The position numbers and the translations under genes were made by a program. Below the pieces are notes generated by a model. It did not search any database, was not told the origin of the DNA, and saw only the letters and a list, made by a program, of their open reading frames with translations. From Alentia gelatinosa (lineage: Eukaryota > Annelida > Polychaeta > Phyllodocida > Polynoidae), in NCBI GenBank assembly GCA_950022655.1, contig OX465581.1:31467300-31531299 (forward strand): 64,000 nt of DNA, in the 5' to 3' direction. Each line of letters opens with the position of its first letter. Position 1 is the stretch's first letter. Positions 36,397-47,434 of this stretch are shown here, piece after piece.

Positions 36397-36786
36397 TTTT
36401 CGTGTTTTTCTTTTTAATAAAAATATATAAAAAGGAAAAACGCCAGTAAAGAGACATTCAGTACAGAATATATAAAACAAATCTAAAATCTGTTGTAATT
36501 ATTTTAGTTTTATGCGTAAACAATGTGTCCTTTGCTGTTTGTTTACGTGTTTACGCTTTGTTTACATTTTGCAGGCTTGCTCCCACTGCCAGTGTGACAC
36601 TGGCGTAGGGTAGTAAAGGCTGTTAGTCTCCATAAGATCAATTATAATGTTTTTTATGATTATTCTTTTTGTATTTCGGAGTAATTTTATAATCCATGTT
36701 TGTATTCTGTATTTCAATCTCCTACATGGTGCAGTTCACGATAACTGACCACTAAATATTCCCGTAATCCAAGCGATGTCAGCCTC
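36397..36786. other. Spacer in the repeat complex
   Basis: AT-rich, unrelated to the arrays. A small palindrome-like AGTGTGACACTGGC lies near 36590-36604. No gene. Confidence 0.6.
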
Positions 36787-37444
36787 CAGCGGCACAGTGT
36801 CGCCCCCTGGTGTATGTAGACGGAACTTGACGAAATGAATTTCGTGAAAGACGAAATGAATTTCGTGAAAGACGTAATGAATTTCGTCCGAGACGAAATG
36901 AATTTCGTGAAAAGACGAATTTCGTGAAAGACGAAATTTATTTCGTGATGGACGAAATTTATTTCGTCTTTCACGAAATTTATTTCATCTTTCACGAAAT
37001 TCATTTCGTATTTTATTAAATGGATTTTGTGACGAAATTAGTAGCTTGGAAAAGAAAAATTTGTGTAAAAGATTATGGGGCGCCGTTCTGGACAAACCCC
37101 TTTCGTCAATATTTTCGTAATACAGTATACCTTTCGTACTACGGAATGTATTTCGTTCACGAAATACACTACGAAACGTATATTTCATACCCCAATAATT
37201 TTTCTCGGAACACAAAAATATTTTACGAAATACATTTTTGTTAACACAAATTTTTTGTTCCCAAACTAATAATTTTGTCAAAAAAATCCATTTCGTCCAT
37301 CACAAAATAAATTTCGTCATTGACGAAATAAATTTCGTCTTTCACGAAATAAATTTCGTCATGGACGAAATAAATTTCGTCTTTCACGAAATTCATTTCG
37401 TCGAGTTCCGTCTACATACACCAGGGGGAGACACTGTGCCGCTG
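36787..37444. mobile_element. Full-length 658-bp TIR element (MITE-like), copy b
   Basis: Starts CAGCGGCACAGTGTC and ends with its complement GACACTGTGCCGCTG. The paired ends extend ~44 bp, through CTGGTGTATGTAGACGGAACT on the left. Inside lie two blocks of a 21-bp repeat made of palindromic CGAAATKNATTTCG words (36831-37008 and 37265-37403) around a ~250-bp core. No transposase frame. No clear target-site duplication seen. Confidence 0.9.
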
Positions 37445-37543
37445 CATTGGGGTGCATTTTCTGGTGTATCAACTACGGGTTAAAGTTCACTTTCCATAAC
37501 CACTCCCCCACCAGGAACACGTATTTACCTCTATTAGATGGGC

Positions 37544-37868
37544 ACCTCTACAATGCTGTCCCTCCACCATACTACCCCTCTACTATACTGCCCCTCCTCC
37601 ATACTGCCCCTCTACCATACTGTCCCTCCACCATACTGCCCCTCTACAATACTGCCCCTCCACCATATTGTCCCTCCACCATACTGCAACTCCACCACAC
37701 TGCCCCTCTACAATACTGTCCCTCCACCATACAGCCCCTCCACCATACTACCCATTAACCATACTTCCCCTAAACCATACTGCCCCTTAACCATACGGCC
37801 CTTAAACCATACTTTTACTCACAATAGTACCCCTCCATCACACTGTCCCTCACCATAGTACCCCTATG
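37544..37868 (+). repeat. 16-bp minisatellite array B
   Basis: Same unit and orientation as array A, including the variant run TTAACCATACTTCCCCTAAA also found at about 35392-35412. Confidence 0.93.
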
Positions 37869-38370
37869 AGGGGCAGAATAGTTCGGGTCTGTATAGTTTA
37901 GAGGCACTAATGTGAGGGCCAGTATGGTTTAGGGCCAGTATGTTTAGGGCAGTAAGGTTGAGAGGCAGTATGGTTTAAGGACAGTATGGATTAAGGGCAG
38001 TATTGTTGAGAGGCAGTATTGTTGAGGAAAAGTATGGTGGTTGAGGGGAAGAATGGGTGAGGGGCAGTATGGTTAAGAGGCAGTATGGTAGAGGAGCAGT
38101 ATGGTGTAAGGGAAGTATGGTTGAGGGGCAGTATGGTTGAGGGGTAATATGGTGGTTGAGGGAATGTATTGGTGAGGGGTGGTATGGTTAAGGGGCAGTA
38201 TGGTTTAGGGGAAGTATGGTTAATGGGCAGTATGGTGGAGGGGCAGTTTGGTGGAGAGGGACAGTATTGTAAGGGGCAGTATGGTGGAGGGGCAGTATGA
38301 TGGAGGGACAGTATCGTGGAGGGGCAGTGTGGTGGAGGGGCAGCATTGTATAGGGACAGTACCCCTTAGT
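37869..38370 (-). repeat. 16-bp minisatellite array B', inverted
   Basis: Opposite orientation to B, with more divergent units. Positions 38145-38240 are the reverse complement of the variant run at the end of array A (35392-35505), showing segmental copying of the array rather than independent expansion. Confidence 0.92.
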
Positions 38371-38404
38371 AACTATTACCATTCAATCAACATGGTAACA
38401 CCAC

Positions 38405-38473
38405 ACTTGATGGTGTAGTGGTTAGAGTATCGGATGTTGATCTCCGGATCGCGGGTATGATTCCCGGCCGTGA
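38405..38473 (+). repeat. tRNA-like module
   Basis: TTGATGGTGTAGTGGTTAGA start and GGTATGATTCCC box B type. It is the mirror partner of the module at 34664-34735, including the shared GATTGAATGGTAAT next to the array. Confidence 0.65.
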
Positions 38474-38659
38474 CTAATGTTTTTTTTAAAACCTGAAATC
38501 TATTGATAAGCAGTTATTAATAAGAACAATTCGTGAACAATTAATAATATTGAACCCGATCTTGGAGATACAAGATATAAGGGATTTGGAGTGAAGTATT
38601 TGGGACAGGGAGAAGTATTTTAGGAAAGTATAAGGGATATGGTATAAGTATGGCGCCTC

Positions 38660-39090
38660 CAGCGGCACAGTGTCGCCCCCTGGTGTATGTAGAAGGAACT
38701 CGACGAAATGAATTTCGTGATTGACGAAATTTATTTCGTGATTGACGAAATTTATTTTGTGATTGACGAAATTTATTTTGTGATTGACGAAATTTATTTT
38801 GTGGACGAAATAAGTGGTTTGGGAAAAAAACATTTTGTACAATATTTTTGTCTTTTTAAAAAATTATGGGGTTCTTAAATATAGCTTTCGTTGTGTATTT
38901 CGTTGACGAAATAGAGAAGGAAACCATTATTTGATGACCCAAAATATTTGTTGGGACGAAAGGCATAGTATATTACGAAAATGAGGACGAAAGGGGTTTG
39001 TCCAGAACAGCGCCCCATAAAAGATAAAGTATTTCGTAAAATATTTTTGTGTTCCGAGAAAAATTATTGGGCTATAAAATATACGTTTCG
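38660..39090 (-). mobile_element. TIR element copy c, one terminus missing
   Basis: Begins CAGCGGCACAGTGTCGCCCC and carries a 21-bp block (38701-38802). Inside it repeats a ~120-bp module twice, ending at ATACGTTTCG near 39090. Its outer flank (GTATAAGGGATATGGTATAA) is the reverse complement of the flank of copy a. Confidence 0.85.
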
Positions 39091-39640
39091 GGTAATAAGG
39101 CCACCATCGGCCAACTGGGTCAACAACCGACAGAATCATAACACTTTCAGTGGTGAGGCTCAAGGTTTCAGCATGGACACGAATTCGGTTAGCACCTGTA
39201 AAATACCTGAGAAACTTTTAGGAGATCTCCAATAACCGTTTTCGTTGAGGAGTGGAAAATGTAATAAATCAAGTTTTATAGATGTTTCATAGGCCTAGAG
39301 ATTGATAAAGTAGCAGGAAGTCGAATTGGTTAGGTTACAGTGGCGCCCCCTAATTTGCATTTTCTTTCATCAAATTTTGGAATATGCCGTCCAATCTACT
39401 AAACATGTATATATATACGGTCACGTGCAAATGTTAATTCTACATGCGTGCGTTCCATTCTCGGCCAAAAGAAATCCATTCATTGAAAAAAAATACTATT
39501 TGAGGAACGGATAGGCAATTCCCGGCAAAATGATCTAATTCCAACAATCAATCTGCATAACGCGCTGGTAAAAAAAATGCGAGTAATGATCCCGAACGTA
39601 ATCATGAGGACAATAGAAAATTATGATACATGGGCGTTAA
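39091..39640. other. Unassigned sequence between repeat blocks
   Basis: No gene or clear repeat. TGGCGCCCCCTAATT near 39342 resembles part of the CTCF-like core. Confidence 0.5.
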
Positions 39641-39860
39641 AATAGGGGTGGAGAAGAGCATGAGAACGATAGAGATCCGCGTGATCAACCTCCTCTGTGG
39701 TGTAGACATGTCTGAGGAAAAGGGAGAACGTGTTGCTTCGCCCTGGAGGTGGGTAGAAAGGCGTGAGGACCACATAGAAACACGTGACTATTCTCATACG
39801 AGTAGCAATAACCATCAACCTTGTGTAGAAACCCAGGAGGACCATTGGTGGTCGCATCGC
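39641..39860 (-). repeat. Degenerate ~55-bp tandem repeat, minus orientation
   Basis: Read on the - strand it gives recurring ATGGTCCTC..(N)..TTCTACAC units at ~50-60 bp spacing, matching the + strand units at 42440-42740. Confidence 0.6.
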
Positions 39861-39924
39861 GGTGGGAAGAAGTCATACAAATCTTCGCTAAGCCAAGTCT
39901 AACCTCACTGTGATAAATACTAGT

Positions 39925-40095
39925 TTACCCACACATTTTTTCAGCCAAACACCTTTTCACACATACACAAATTTAACCATAGACCTTTTGATCCATATAT
40001 ATATACGTTTTTACTCATACACAATTTCTCCCTTACACCCTCTCACCAATACATCTTTTCAGCCATACACCCTTTCGCCCATACTCATCTCAGGT
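39925..40095 (+). repeat. Degenerate pyrimidine-rich repeat
   Basis: Recurring CATACACC(C)TTTTCA-like words at ~16-30 bp intervals. A shorter similar stretch lies at 42165-42215 in the same orientation. Confidence 0.55.
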
Positions 40096-40373
40096 CCTCA
40101 CTCCAGATAGTGGTTAAGGCCCAACTGTTTGCACTGCCACCCCAATGTGTAAACCGTCCCGTCTCTTCATTTGGAAAGACCCCCCGATAGTGTATATATA
40201 TATAAGGAGCAGATGTCCACTCAGAACTCACTTTGAACCCAGACATCAGGGCATCAACATCTACAGACATCAAGACATCAACATCTACAGAAGCTTTTAC
40301 TGAGGAAAGGGCTTCTCCACAAGCTACCCTCATCCCAGCACTGGCGGAACAGAGATTGATAACTGCTACCACC

Positions 40374-41420
40374 CTAAGAGGCCTATTCCACCAAAAAGGC
40401 CCTCAGCAGGCGGGTTTTTGCCCTCCAGCAGGCGTTTGCCGCCGGGGCCGGCCGTCCGGCCGCCCCTAATCCCCTAAATTCTAGGAGCTGTTCCACCAAA
40501 GCCCCACAAGGCGACCAACAGGCGTACACAAGGCGCCCGGCGAGCCGGCCGGACCCGGCGCGGCGATACACCCGGGTGGGTTTGCTATTGCCGTCTGGTG
40601 GACGTTGGCGGCACTAACGCGCAATCCTGCGGTTCTCTATCGATCCGATAAGCGGCGCGGCGTGCGGCATTACACTACGACGCTCTGAACCCCGCGAAAA
40701 TCGCGTATCGAGCGGAGCAGTATGTCAGCGTGTCGGGAATTGTACGGGAACGGTCAGAAAACGTCAAATAACCGCAGAATTACAGGTTAAATCGAACAAT
40801 GAAGGTAAATAAAGATAAGTATTGATGTTATGAATGTGTATATTTGACACTGGTGCTTATATTTTGCCCAAACAGCCGCAACTATTCGAAATATCGGTGT
40901 CCGCGTATCGGGATACCGTCCGCGGGCCTATATTGACGGTGTTTGTCGCGCGCCCGGGGAACAGCTCTCGGCGTGCTCTCGGCGTCACTCTTGGTGTAGC
41001 TTTTGACACGCCGGCCGGCCTGCCAGGGGCTTAAAATCAAATGAATCAGCTTTCCCCTGCCAGGGCTTTGCGGAGGAGGTTGCGCTTATAAAGCCTGGCC
41101 ACCCGGCCGGCCGCCTCTGTCGTTATCACTATATTTTGGTGGAACACCTCCAAAATTGGCTATTGTACCGAGTATTGTCCCCGGCCGGCGGCCGGCCACC
41201 AACAGGTCAGCCGATACTGGCCGGCTACGGGGTTTTGGAGGCACGGTGGCCGGCACCCTGCCGGCCGTGAGAGGCCTGTGAGCTCTCATGAGCTGTTCCA
41301 CCAAGCAGATTATCACCACTGGCGGGAGGTTTGGGCCGGCTATTGCCGCCGGTCGCCAATAGGCGACAACAAGGGGCCCGGCCTGGGCTTCTGCCTCCTT
41401 GGTGGAATAGGCCTCTTAAG
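40374..41420. mobile_element. GC-rich ~1.05-kb element with inverted ends
   Basis: Left end CTAAGAGGCCTATTCCACCA and right end TGGTGGAATAGGCCTCTTAA are complementary over ~20 bp. Strongly GC- and CpG-rich in AT-rich surroundings, with four GGCCGGCC octamers and further TTCCACCAA copies at about 40490, 41134 (inverted) and 41290. No coding frame recognised. Non-autonomous DNA element or a CpG island with repeats are both possible. Confidence 0.65.
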
Positions 41421-41638
41421 CTGGAGACACACCAAGCGAGAAATGCAGCGATTTCCGGAATCGCCACCACAAAAAGGCATGTATGTGATCTATTTTTCAA
41501 TATTTCACTTGAGTATTGATTCCAAGATGCTAAATCATCGGTGGAAGATATTACTATGAAAAAGCATCTCACATATATACTATTTTGTATTGGCGATTCC
41601 AGAGATCGCCGCCTTGACTCGCTTGGTGTGTCCCCGGC
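41420..41638. mobile_element. MITE, ~215 bp, 42-bp inverted ends
   Basis: Left end GCTGGAGACACACCAAGCGA, right end complementary (CGCTTGGTGTGTCCCCGGC). Pairing continues through CAGCGATTTCCGGAATCGCC with one or two mismatches. It directly abuts the GC-rich element. Confidence 0.85.
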
Positions 41639-42439
41639 ATATCCCACAGCTTTGGGTCATCTATATCCACAATTCAAAGAGACATTGGATAACAACTGAA
41701 AGTGATAGACTGTGAGTACTGCTATAATCAAGAGGACCTGTATCATATGAACTCTAAAGAAGTGGATGTGATTTTGCATGTTGATGAGGATTGTAATATA
41801 ACTGTGTACTTAATTGTTACAGTATATATGTTATGAATAAATATCTGTGTATGGTTATCTGTCTTCTTCATTATGTATAGAAGATATTTCAAATTCTCTT
41901 TTCTTGCCACTGTGTTAGCTAGTCTATTAGATTAGGCCTTAGCTAATAGACAATGTTCTGACAAAGGGGGAAGGCGAACTGAAAAATTGCTGACTATTTT
42001 CCTACACTGTAAAAAAGTCAGACTTTGACATCAGCCTGTTCCACCAAGTTTACTGAATGACAGAGCACGTGGCCCTATGGCCACCACATGGGTGAACTTT
42101 TTGGAAGCCAGCAAAAGAAGAAAATGCTGTCCCCTCCCCTATTCTGACACCATTGCATATTTATCCATACATCTTTTCACACATGTATACACTCTTTCAC
42201 CCATACCCCACAAGTCAAGTGGTGTATGAGGCAAATCAGTGGAGAGTTGTATTGGTGAAAGGATGGGTATTTTTGATTCTATGAAGTGTGCATAACGCAT
42301 TCGCTAGTGGTACTCACACATCCAGAAATAGTCTGGAGTTCATTAATAATGCCTGTGAAAGTGGTCGTTACTCTTTCTGATACAGTGCTGTGGTAACTGT
42401 AAACCGATAATATGGAGTTAACGCCTTTATAAGTTGCCC
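41639..42439. other. Unassigned AT-rich stretch
   Basis: One more GTTCCACCAAG near 42038 and the short pyrimidine-rich repeat at 42165-42215. No gene seen. Confidence 0.5.
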
Positions 42440-42740
42440 TAACCTTATCTTACACACCAGAAGAGGTGATGCCTTTGTCAATGGTCCTTACGATCTTCTA
42501 CACATCGCCAGGAGAAGGGTAATGCCTTTCTCAATGGTCTTCACGTAGTCTACATACCTCCGGGAGTCATACATTTGTCTATGTTACCCCACGCTCTTCT
42601 TCACAATCCCAGGGGATGAGTAATGTGTTCTTTATGGTCCTCACTCATTTCTACACCCAAGAACACAAAGGGCACGTATTTCCCTATGGTCATCTTACTC
42701 TTCTCACCTCAAGAGGATACATAACACGTTTTCTTTCTCA
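42440..42740 (+). repeat. Degenerate ~55-bp tandem repeat, plus orientation
   Basis: About five units of TTTNTCNATGGTCNTCACNN and TTCTACACNN-CCAGGNG, 50-60 bp apart. Inverted counterpart at 39641-39860. Confidence 0.65.
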
Positions 42741-43047
42741 TTTATTCAATGTGAATGCGATAAATTCGTCAAATGTAGGCGTTACGTGTATGAAACATAA
42801 GCTATAACTGTATATACATTGACAATGACCAACCAAATATGTCAATTCATAAATGATATGATTCATGATGGGGGCCGATAATTCTGAAACTGTAGTAAAA
42901 ACCTGGTTTCTGTGCGTAATAAGATGGAGAGTATTTTGTGAATTTTCTTCGTTTATTTATCTCTTCTTTAATTTTAAACTTTTCTCTCTCTGGTAGTCAG
43001 CACCCCAGATATTTATCAATAATCTGTCGGTAGGATGATCATGTAAC

Positions 43048-43835
43048 CTGTTATTTATCATATTTATGAATGAAATAGACAAAGCAATAAAACATAGAAT
43101 GACACTGATGTACGAGGATGACATAGTGCTAGTTGCTAAAGGGAAAGAACAGATGGCCATCAAGGATCTCAGGAGGCCTGTGATGTTATTCGTAGGGAAT
43201 TCAGTTACCTTCAGTTGGGATCAGTTTGCTCATACCAATGTGCTGTGGTTCTGTCTTTGTATGTCCTGTTCTTCTGTTACCTGTACTCCATTGTATGTTT
43301 TTGCGTCTTTCCTGTGGTTAAGATTTTTACCCTATGCAAGGGATTATATCAGATTGCATGTATATTCACAGATAAAAGGGTGGTAGGCTACATTATATCC
43401 TCATAAACCAGGATCATTAAACTAGTAAAGCAGATGGTATTAACAAAGCTAGAATGCAGTGACATTATCCTTTATGCCCTAACCTGGAAGAAACAAAATG
43501 ATATTCAAGTAATTCTAAATAATTGTTTATGCATAAAAGTAGGAGTACGGCAGGTAACAGAACCTTTTTGTTGTATAAAAATTATAAAATAAACCCATTA
43601 TTGGTTAGGAGGGGACAACACCTATCAAACTTGATTCACCAATGAAGTAAGGGTCCTAATGATGTAACTGATACTGACACTAGACCCAGACAGGGAAGCA
43701 AAATCCCTCCATAACGTAATGAAACCCCATACTGAACAATTTAAGACATCACCATTATATAAAGGTATGGTATCATGGAACCAGTTACCCCATCAAATAC
43801 AATCCATAGTGGAAACAAAAAATATAAAGTAAGTT
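43048..43835 (+). pseudogene. Decayed non-LTR retrotransposon (LINE) reverse transcriptase
   Basis: Three in-frame pieces in the correct order. 43048-43170 reads LLFIIFMNEIDKAI then LMYEDDIVLVAKGKEQMAI, the RT catalytic block (usual YADD, here YEDD). 43407-43563 reads IIKLVKQMVLTKLECSDIIL YAL, the RT thumb-type LV..LV..KLEY.S.I.Y pattern. 43746-43835 reads KTSPLYKGMVSWNQLPHQIQ, the C-terminal YRG...WN.LP motif of LINE proteins. Separated by stops and frameshifts, with no endonuclease domain, so it is a dead 5'-truncated copy. Confidence 0.8.
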
Positions 43836-45246
43836 ATCAAAAGGTATCCAGATTTGAACTATGATATTCAATGCGATAGGGATTTTTCCTTTCTGTCATA
43901 TGACGAGGGTGATGATGTATATCTGGTCTCCTGTGTTTTTTAGTAAGAAATCCTCAGAAGGGTACATAGCACACTTCAATTGCTGTCCTATATATGTATT
44001 GTCCTGTTGAGGTCCTGACATGTGACATGCTTTGTGTTACTTATCTGACATGAAAATATTAATTCATATATATGCTCACTTCATATAGAGTATGTGTAAT
44101 GCTTGAAAACTCTGAGACAGGACTCAACAAGCTATGTCTAATTGTATAATATATAAGTTATTTACCAACTGGCTACATGGAAGAACGCCATCTATGGGTG
44201 AATGTTACCTTTTGATCTGAATCTTTTTTAAACTTTAAAAATTCTCTCTCTAACAGACATCACACACTTTGTAATTCTTTTCCTTGAGATATGCTAGAGA
44301 TTTTGCACAGAAAGTATTGCAATGGGGTGCAGCCAACACAGCAGGGGGATGGGAAAAATCTGTGACAAAATCTGCCCGAGGGTCGGTCTCCCCAGCAGGA
44401 GTTTGGCTGAAAATCCTTTATTGTGTTAATGATTTATTGTATTAATGATTTCTTTTCAATAATCATTTGTTTCTATGTGGAGCAAAACAAATATGGAGAA
44501 ATATATTTATGCTAAACTGATCACACTAAGACTAAGATCTCATGACTAACCCCCCCCCCCCCCCCCCCCCACCACCAAAAAAAAAGAAAAAAAAAAGGTT
44601 AAGGGCTGGGAGGGGTTAGGAGGGGATATGAGATGGTAGAAAAGAGGTTGGTGAAATATCTCAAGGAAACCCATGCACACCTTGAGATATTGCACCAGAA
44701 AAATATTGAGATTGAGAAAAAGTCACAAAGCATGTGGTACTATACACCTGTGCCTTAAAATACTCCAAATACCAACCTCTGCTGTCCAAGTGGTAGTTGA
44801 GCCGTACCACCAAACTGTGCCGGTATGGCGCCATACCACCATACTTTGAAAACACAATATTGTAAAATACGTTAATAAATCATAAATAATCAATACCGAA
44901 CACAAAAAGTAGACAGAAAATTGATAACTGATATTTGCAAAGAAAAGAAATCTCCAGCAGCAAGATCTGCAGCCTTCGTGTTGTCGCCCACATCACCAGC
45001 CTTCTCTGCCGTGTCTTCACCGGGACATGCCCGCCAGGCCGGTATCTGTGCCGACTCACTCTGACTTGCCTGCCCATCAGTTTGTTACTATCAGTGAAAT
45101 TATCGCATTCGCTCTGCGAGCTCATGCTATAATTTTACCGATAGTAACGCGGTACGATAGGCCGTCCCAATTATGTTAACTAGTTTCCCTTAAATATCCT
45201 TAATAGTAAGATATGTGGCACTACCTGATGATATTTGAGCTCAACG

Positions 45247-45274
45247 ATTAAATGTATGTGGATACATTTAATCA
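45247..45274. repeat. Perfect 12-bp-arm hairpin
   Basis: GATTAAATGTAT, four-base loop GTGG, then the exact complement. Isolated; function unknown. Confidence 0.85.
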
Positions 45275-46414
45275 GTGGCAGACTGCAGGTTCACACTCTT
45301 GAGTCTTCAGTGGTCACTCCCATGAAAAAGAAGGCATTTCCCTCAGTAATGATGATTTCTAAAATAACCCTATTCACACATATAAGAACCCCACCAGTTC
45401 GTCTATTGTAAATATATATTCAGCTGTAGCTTAGGAAGGGAATATCTTCAGGTGGAAATTGTGCTCCCCCAAATGAGGAAGTAAATGCTAAGCAGTCATT
45501 AGGTGGAAATGGTCTGTTTTGGGGTCGATGATTACACACAAGGATAAATCACCAGATAACCTGCCAACTTTTGCACAGTGCCTGTTTCATGGGCAGGTTG
45601 AACTCATATTCATGTAGGAGAAAGATGTGGAGTACCATAATAAGGAAGATGTTGATTTTGGTAGTAATTTCCCGGAGCAGACTTAAGCAGACTAGAGTTA
45701 CGCTTGATCAAAAGTTTGGCACAGCATATGATTGGTTGGTTTAAAAGAACTAATACTGCAGTAAAGTATGGTGAAGTATCAATAGTTTTTCAGTGATCTA
45801 GGAGATCAGGAGTCTCGTCTCATTGAATAGCTCCCACTAAATTAATGGTGTATTACAGTAGCTTTGTAAAAGATGTAATAGCATAATGCAATTACATAAG
45901 AAAGGAAATCGTGTTTTGGAAAGTGTGACATAATATTCCGGGGGTGGGTTGGGTTGGTGGGTGGTACAAAATGTGTGACAATGTGTGACGGGGGGGGGGG
46001 GGTGTCCTGAAATGCCCTAAAAAAGTGTGACATAGTTTATGGACGGCCCCTTATATATAAGATCACCATCAAGAAATAAGAAAACAAGACCAAAAACAGA
46101 AAAATATCAAAAATCGGAGCCCTATCTATTTAGGGTCAAAATTATGGAAAACATTACTAGCTGATTTGCAGAGAATGGATTACGGGCTTATTCTCAAAAT
46201 AAATATCAAGGACTTTGTCTTGAAAACATCTGAAAAATGTTTAACAATTCTGGAGGGTGGATGTGTACGTTTAATTCCTATGTGTTGCCGTGTATGTATC
46301 TTTGTGTAGAATGAATGGCGTGTAATGTTATGTACTACTACTGGTATTATATTTTGGTACCTATATTTTTCCTTTTTTTTGTATGATCTACGGAAGATCA
46401 GCTCGGATACATAC

Positions 46415-46557
46415 ACAATAATGACTGGTTTTGTGTACGAGTGGCCGTAATCTCCGAGTAGTTGACGCGTAGTAATATCCGAGCGATTAGCGAGGATATT
46501 ACGTCGTCAATTATGAGGAGATTACGGTTATACGTATACAAAACCAATCGTTATTGT
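46415..46557. repeat. Foldback hairpin element
   Basis: Left arm ACAATAATGACTGGTTTTGT..., right arm complementary to ...ACCAATCGTTATTGT. Arms of ~65 bp with scattered mismatches; apex CGAGCGATTAGCGAG at 46480-46494. Confidence 0.92.
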
Positions 46558-47434
46558 ATTTATTACCCACCTACAAGATTGATAGCAAATCTATTGCAAT
46601 CAAAAAGTTTCTGTAGGCCATTTAGTTCCAGACACCACAGCACTGTCAAGTGTGGCAGTAATTCGGTGTAGACTTACACCTGTATTTTTAGCATGCAAAG
46701 TGTGTTATGACAGTGATTTCTGATGATAAATGAGATTATTATGATTGATTCTAAATAATTAGCATTGAATGAACATTCAAGAAACTTATTTTAAAGTACA
46801 TGATAATTCAACCTCATTAAAGATAGGACATGCCAGAATCTCCAGGTAGCTAATTCCAGGTGCCCTATGCATTTCCTATGGAGACTCCATAATCGGTGGG
46901 TAATAAAAGACGAGAACAAATGCGTAATGTACATGATAAATACATATTGATAAAAAAAAATTAATCTTGGCCTAACAAGTATTTATTGTGTGACGCTATC
47001 GACATTTATCGATTGCAAATTTCTTGATGCTAGTTTGAAATAACACCTTCTGTATTTCGGGCTGATGTATATCTCACTTTTACTTCCCTACATTTCGGGG
47101 ACTACCTTTCTGTCCTAGGACGTTTAACCTTTAATTTAAGGTTTGGAGAAAAATCTTTCCTTATTTCTAACAGTGTAAACCCACTCCTCAGGTGGTAGAT
47201 GTTTTGGGTTTGTACTTAGTTAGATGTATGACCAAGATTACACTCATGCCAACATTAAATGGCTGCGATCAGTGTGTTATAGTGCTGTGATAGTCTTCAA
47301 GCGCAGTACTTGATATCATCCCTCTCTCTGGGGTAGGGCAAACGCTTTTTTACCAGTCTAGAGAGATTTAGAAAGCTTTACCTCCTTTGCTGTAGACATG
47401 TCGGCAGTGGAGCTCCTTACTTGGTAGCCCATCA

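Larger units (their letters stand above)
43836..47434. other. Repeat-poor to low-complexity intergenic stretch
   Basis: Contains C20 and A-rich homopolymers at 44551-44597, a G13 run near 45991, short palindromes (GTATGGCGCCATAC at about 44822; 12-bp arms at 45247-45274), recurring GTGTGACA words at 45920-46035 and the foldback at 46415-46557. No coding exon recognised. Confidence 0.6.

Noticed and set aside
36831..37403. CRISPR-like regular repeats
   Set aside because: Eukaryotic context; units are contiguous palindromic 21-mers without unique spacers.
44880..45125. Possible first coding exon on the - strand (MSSQSECDNF...) followed by a GTGAGT donor
   Set aside because: One good donor only; no homologous domain, no partner exon found downstream on that strand.
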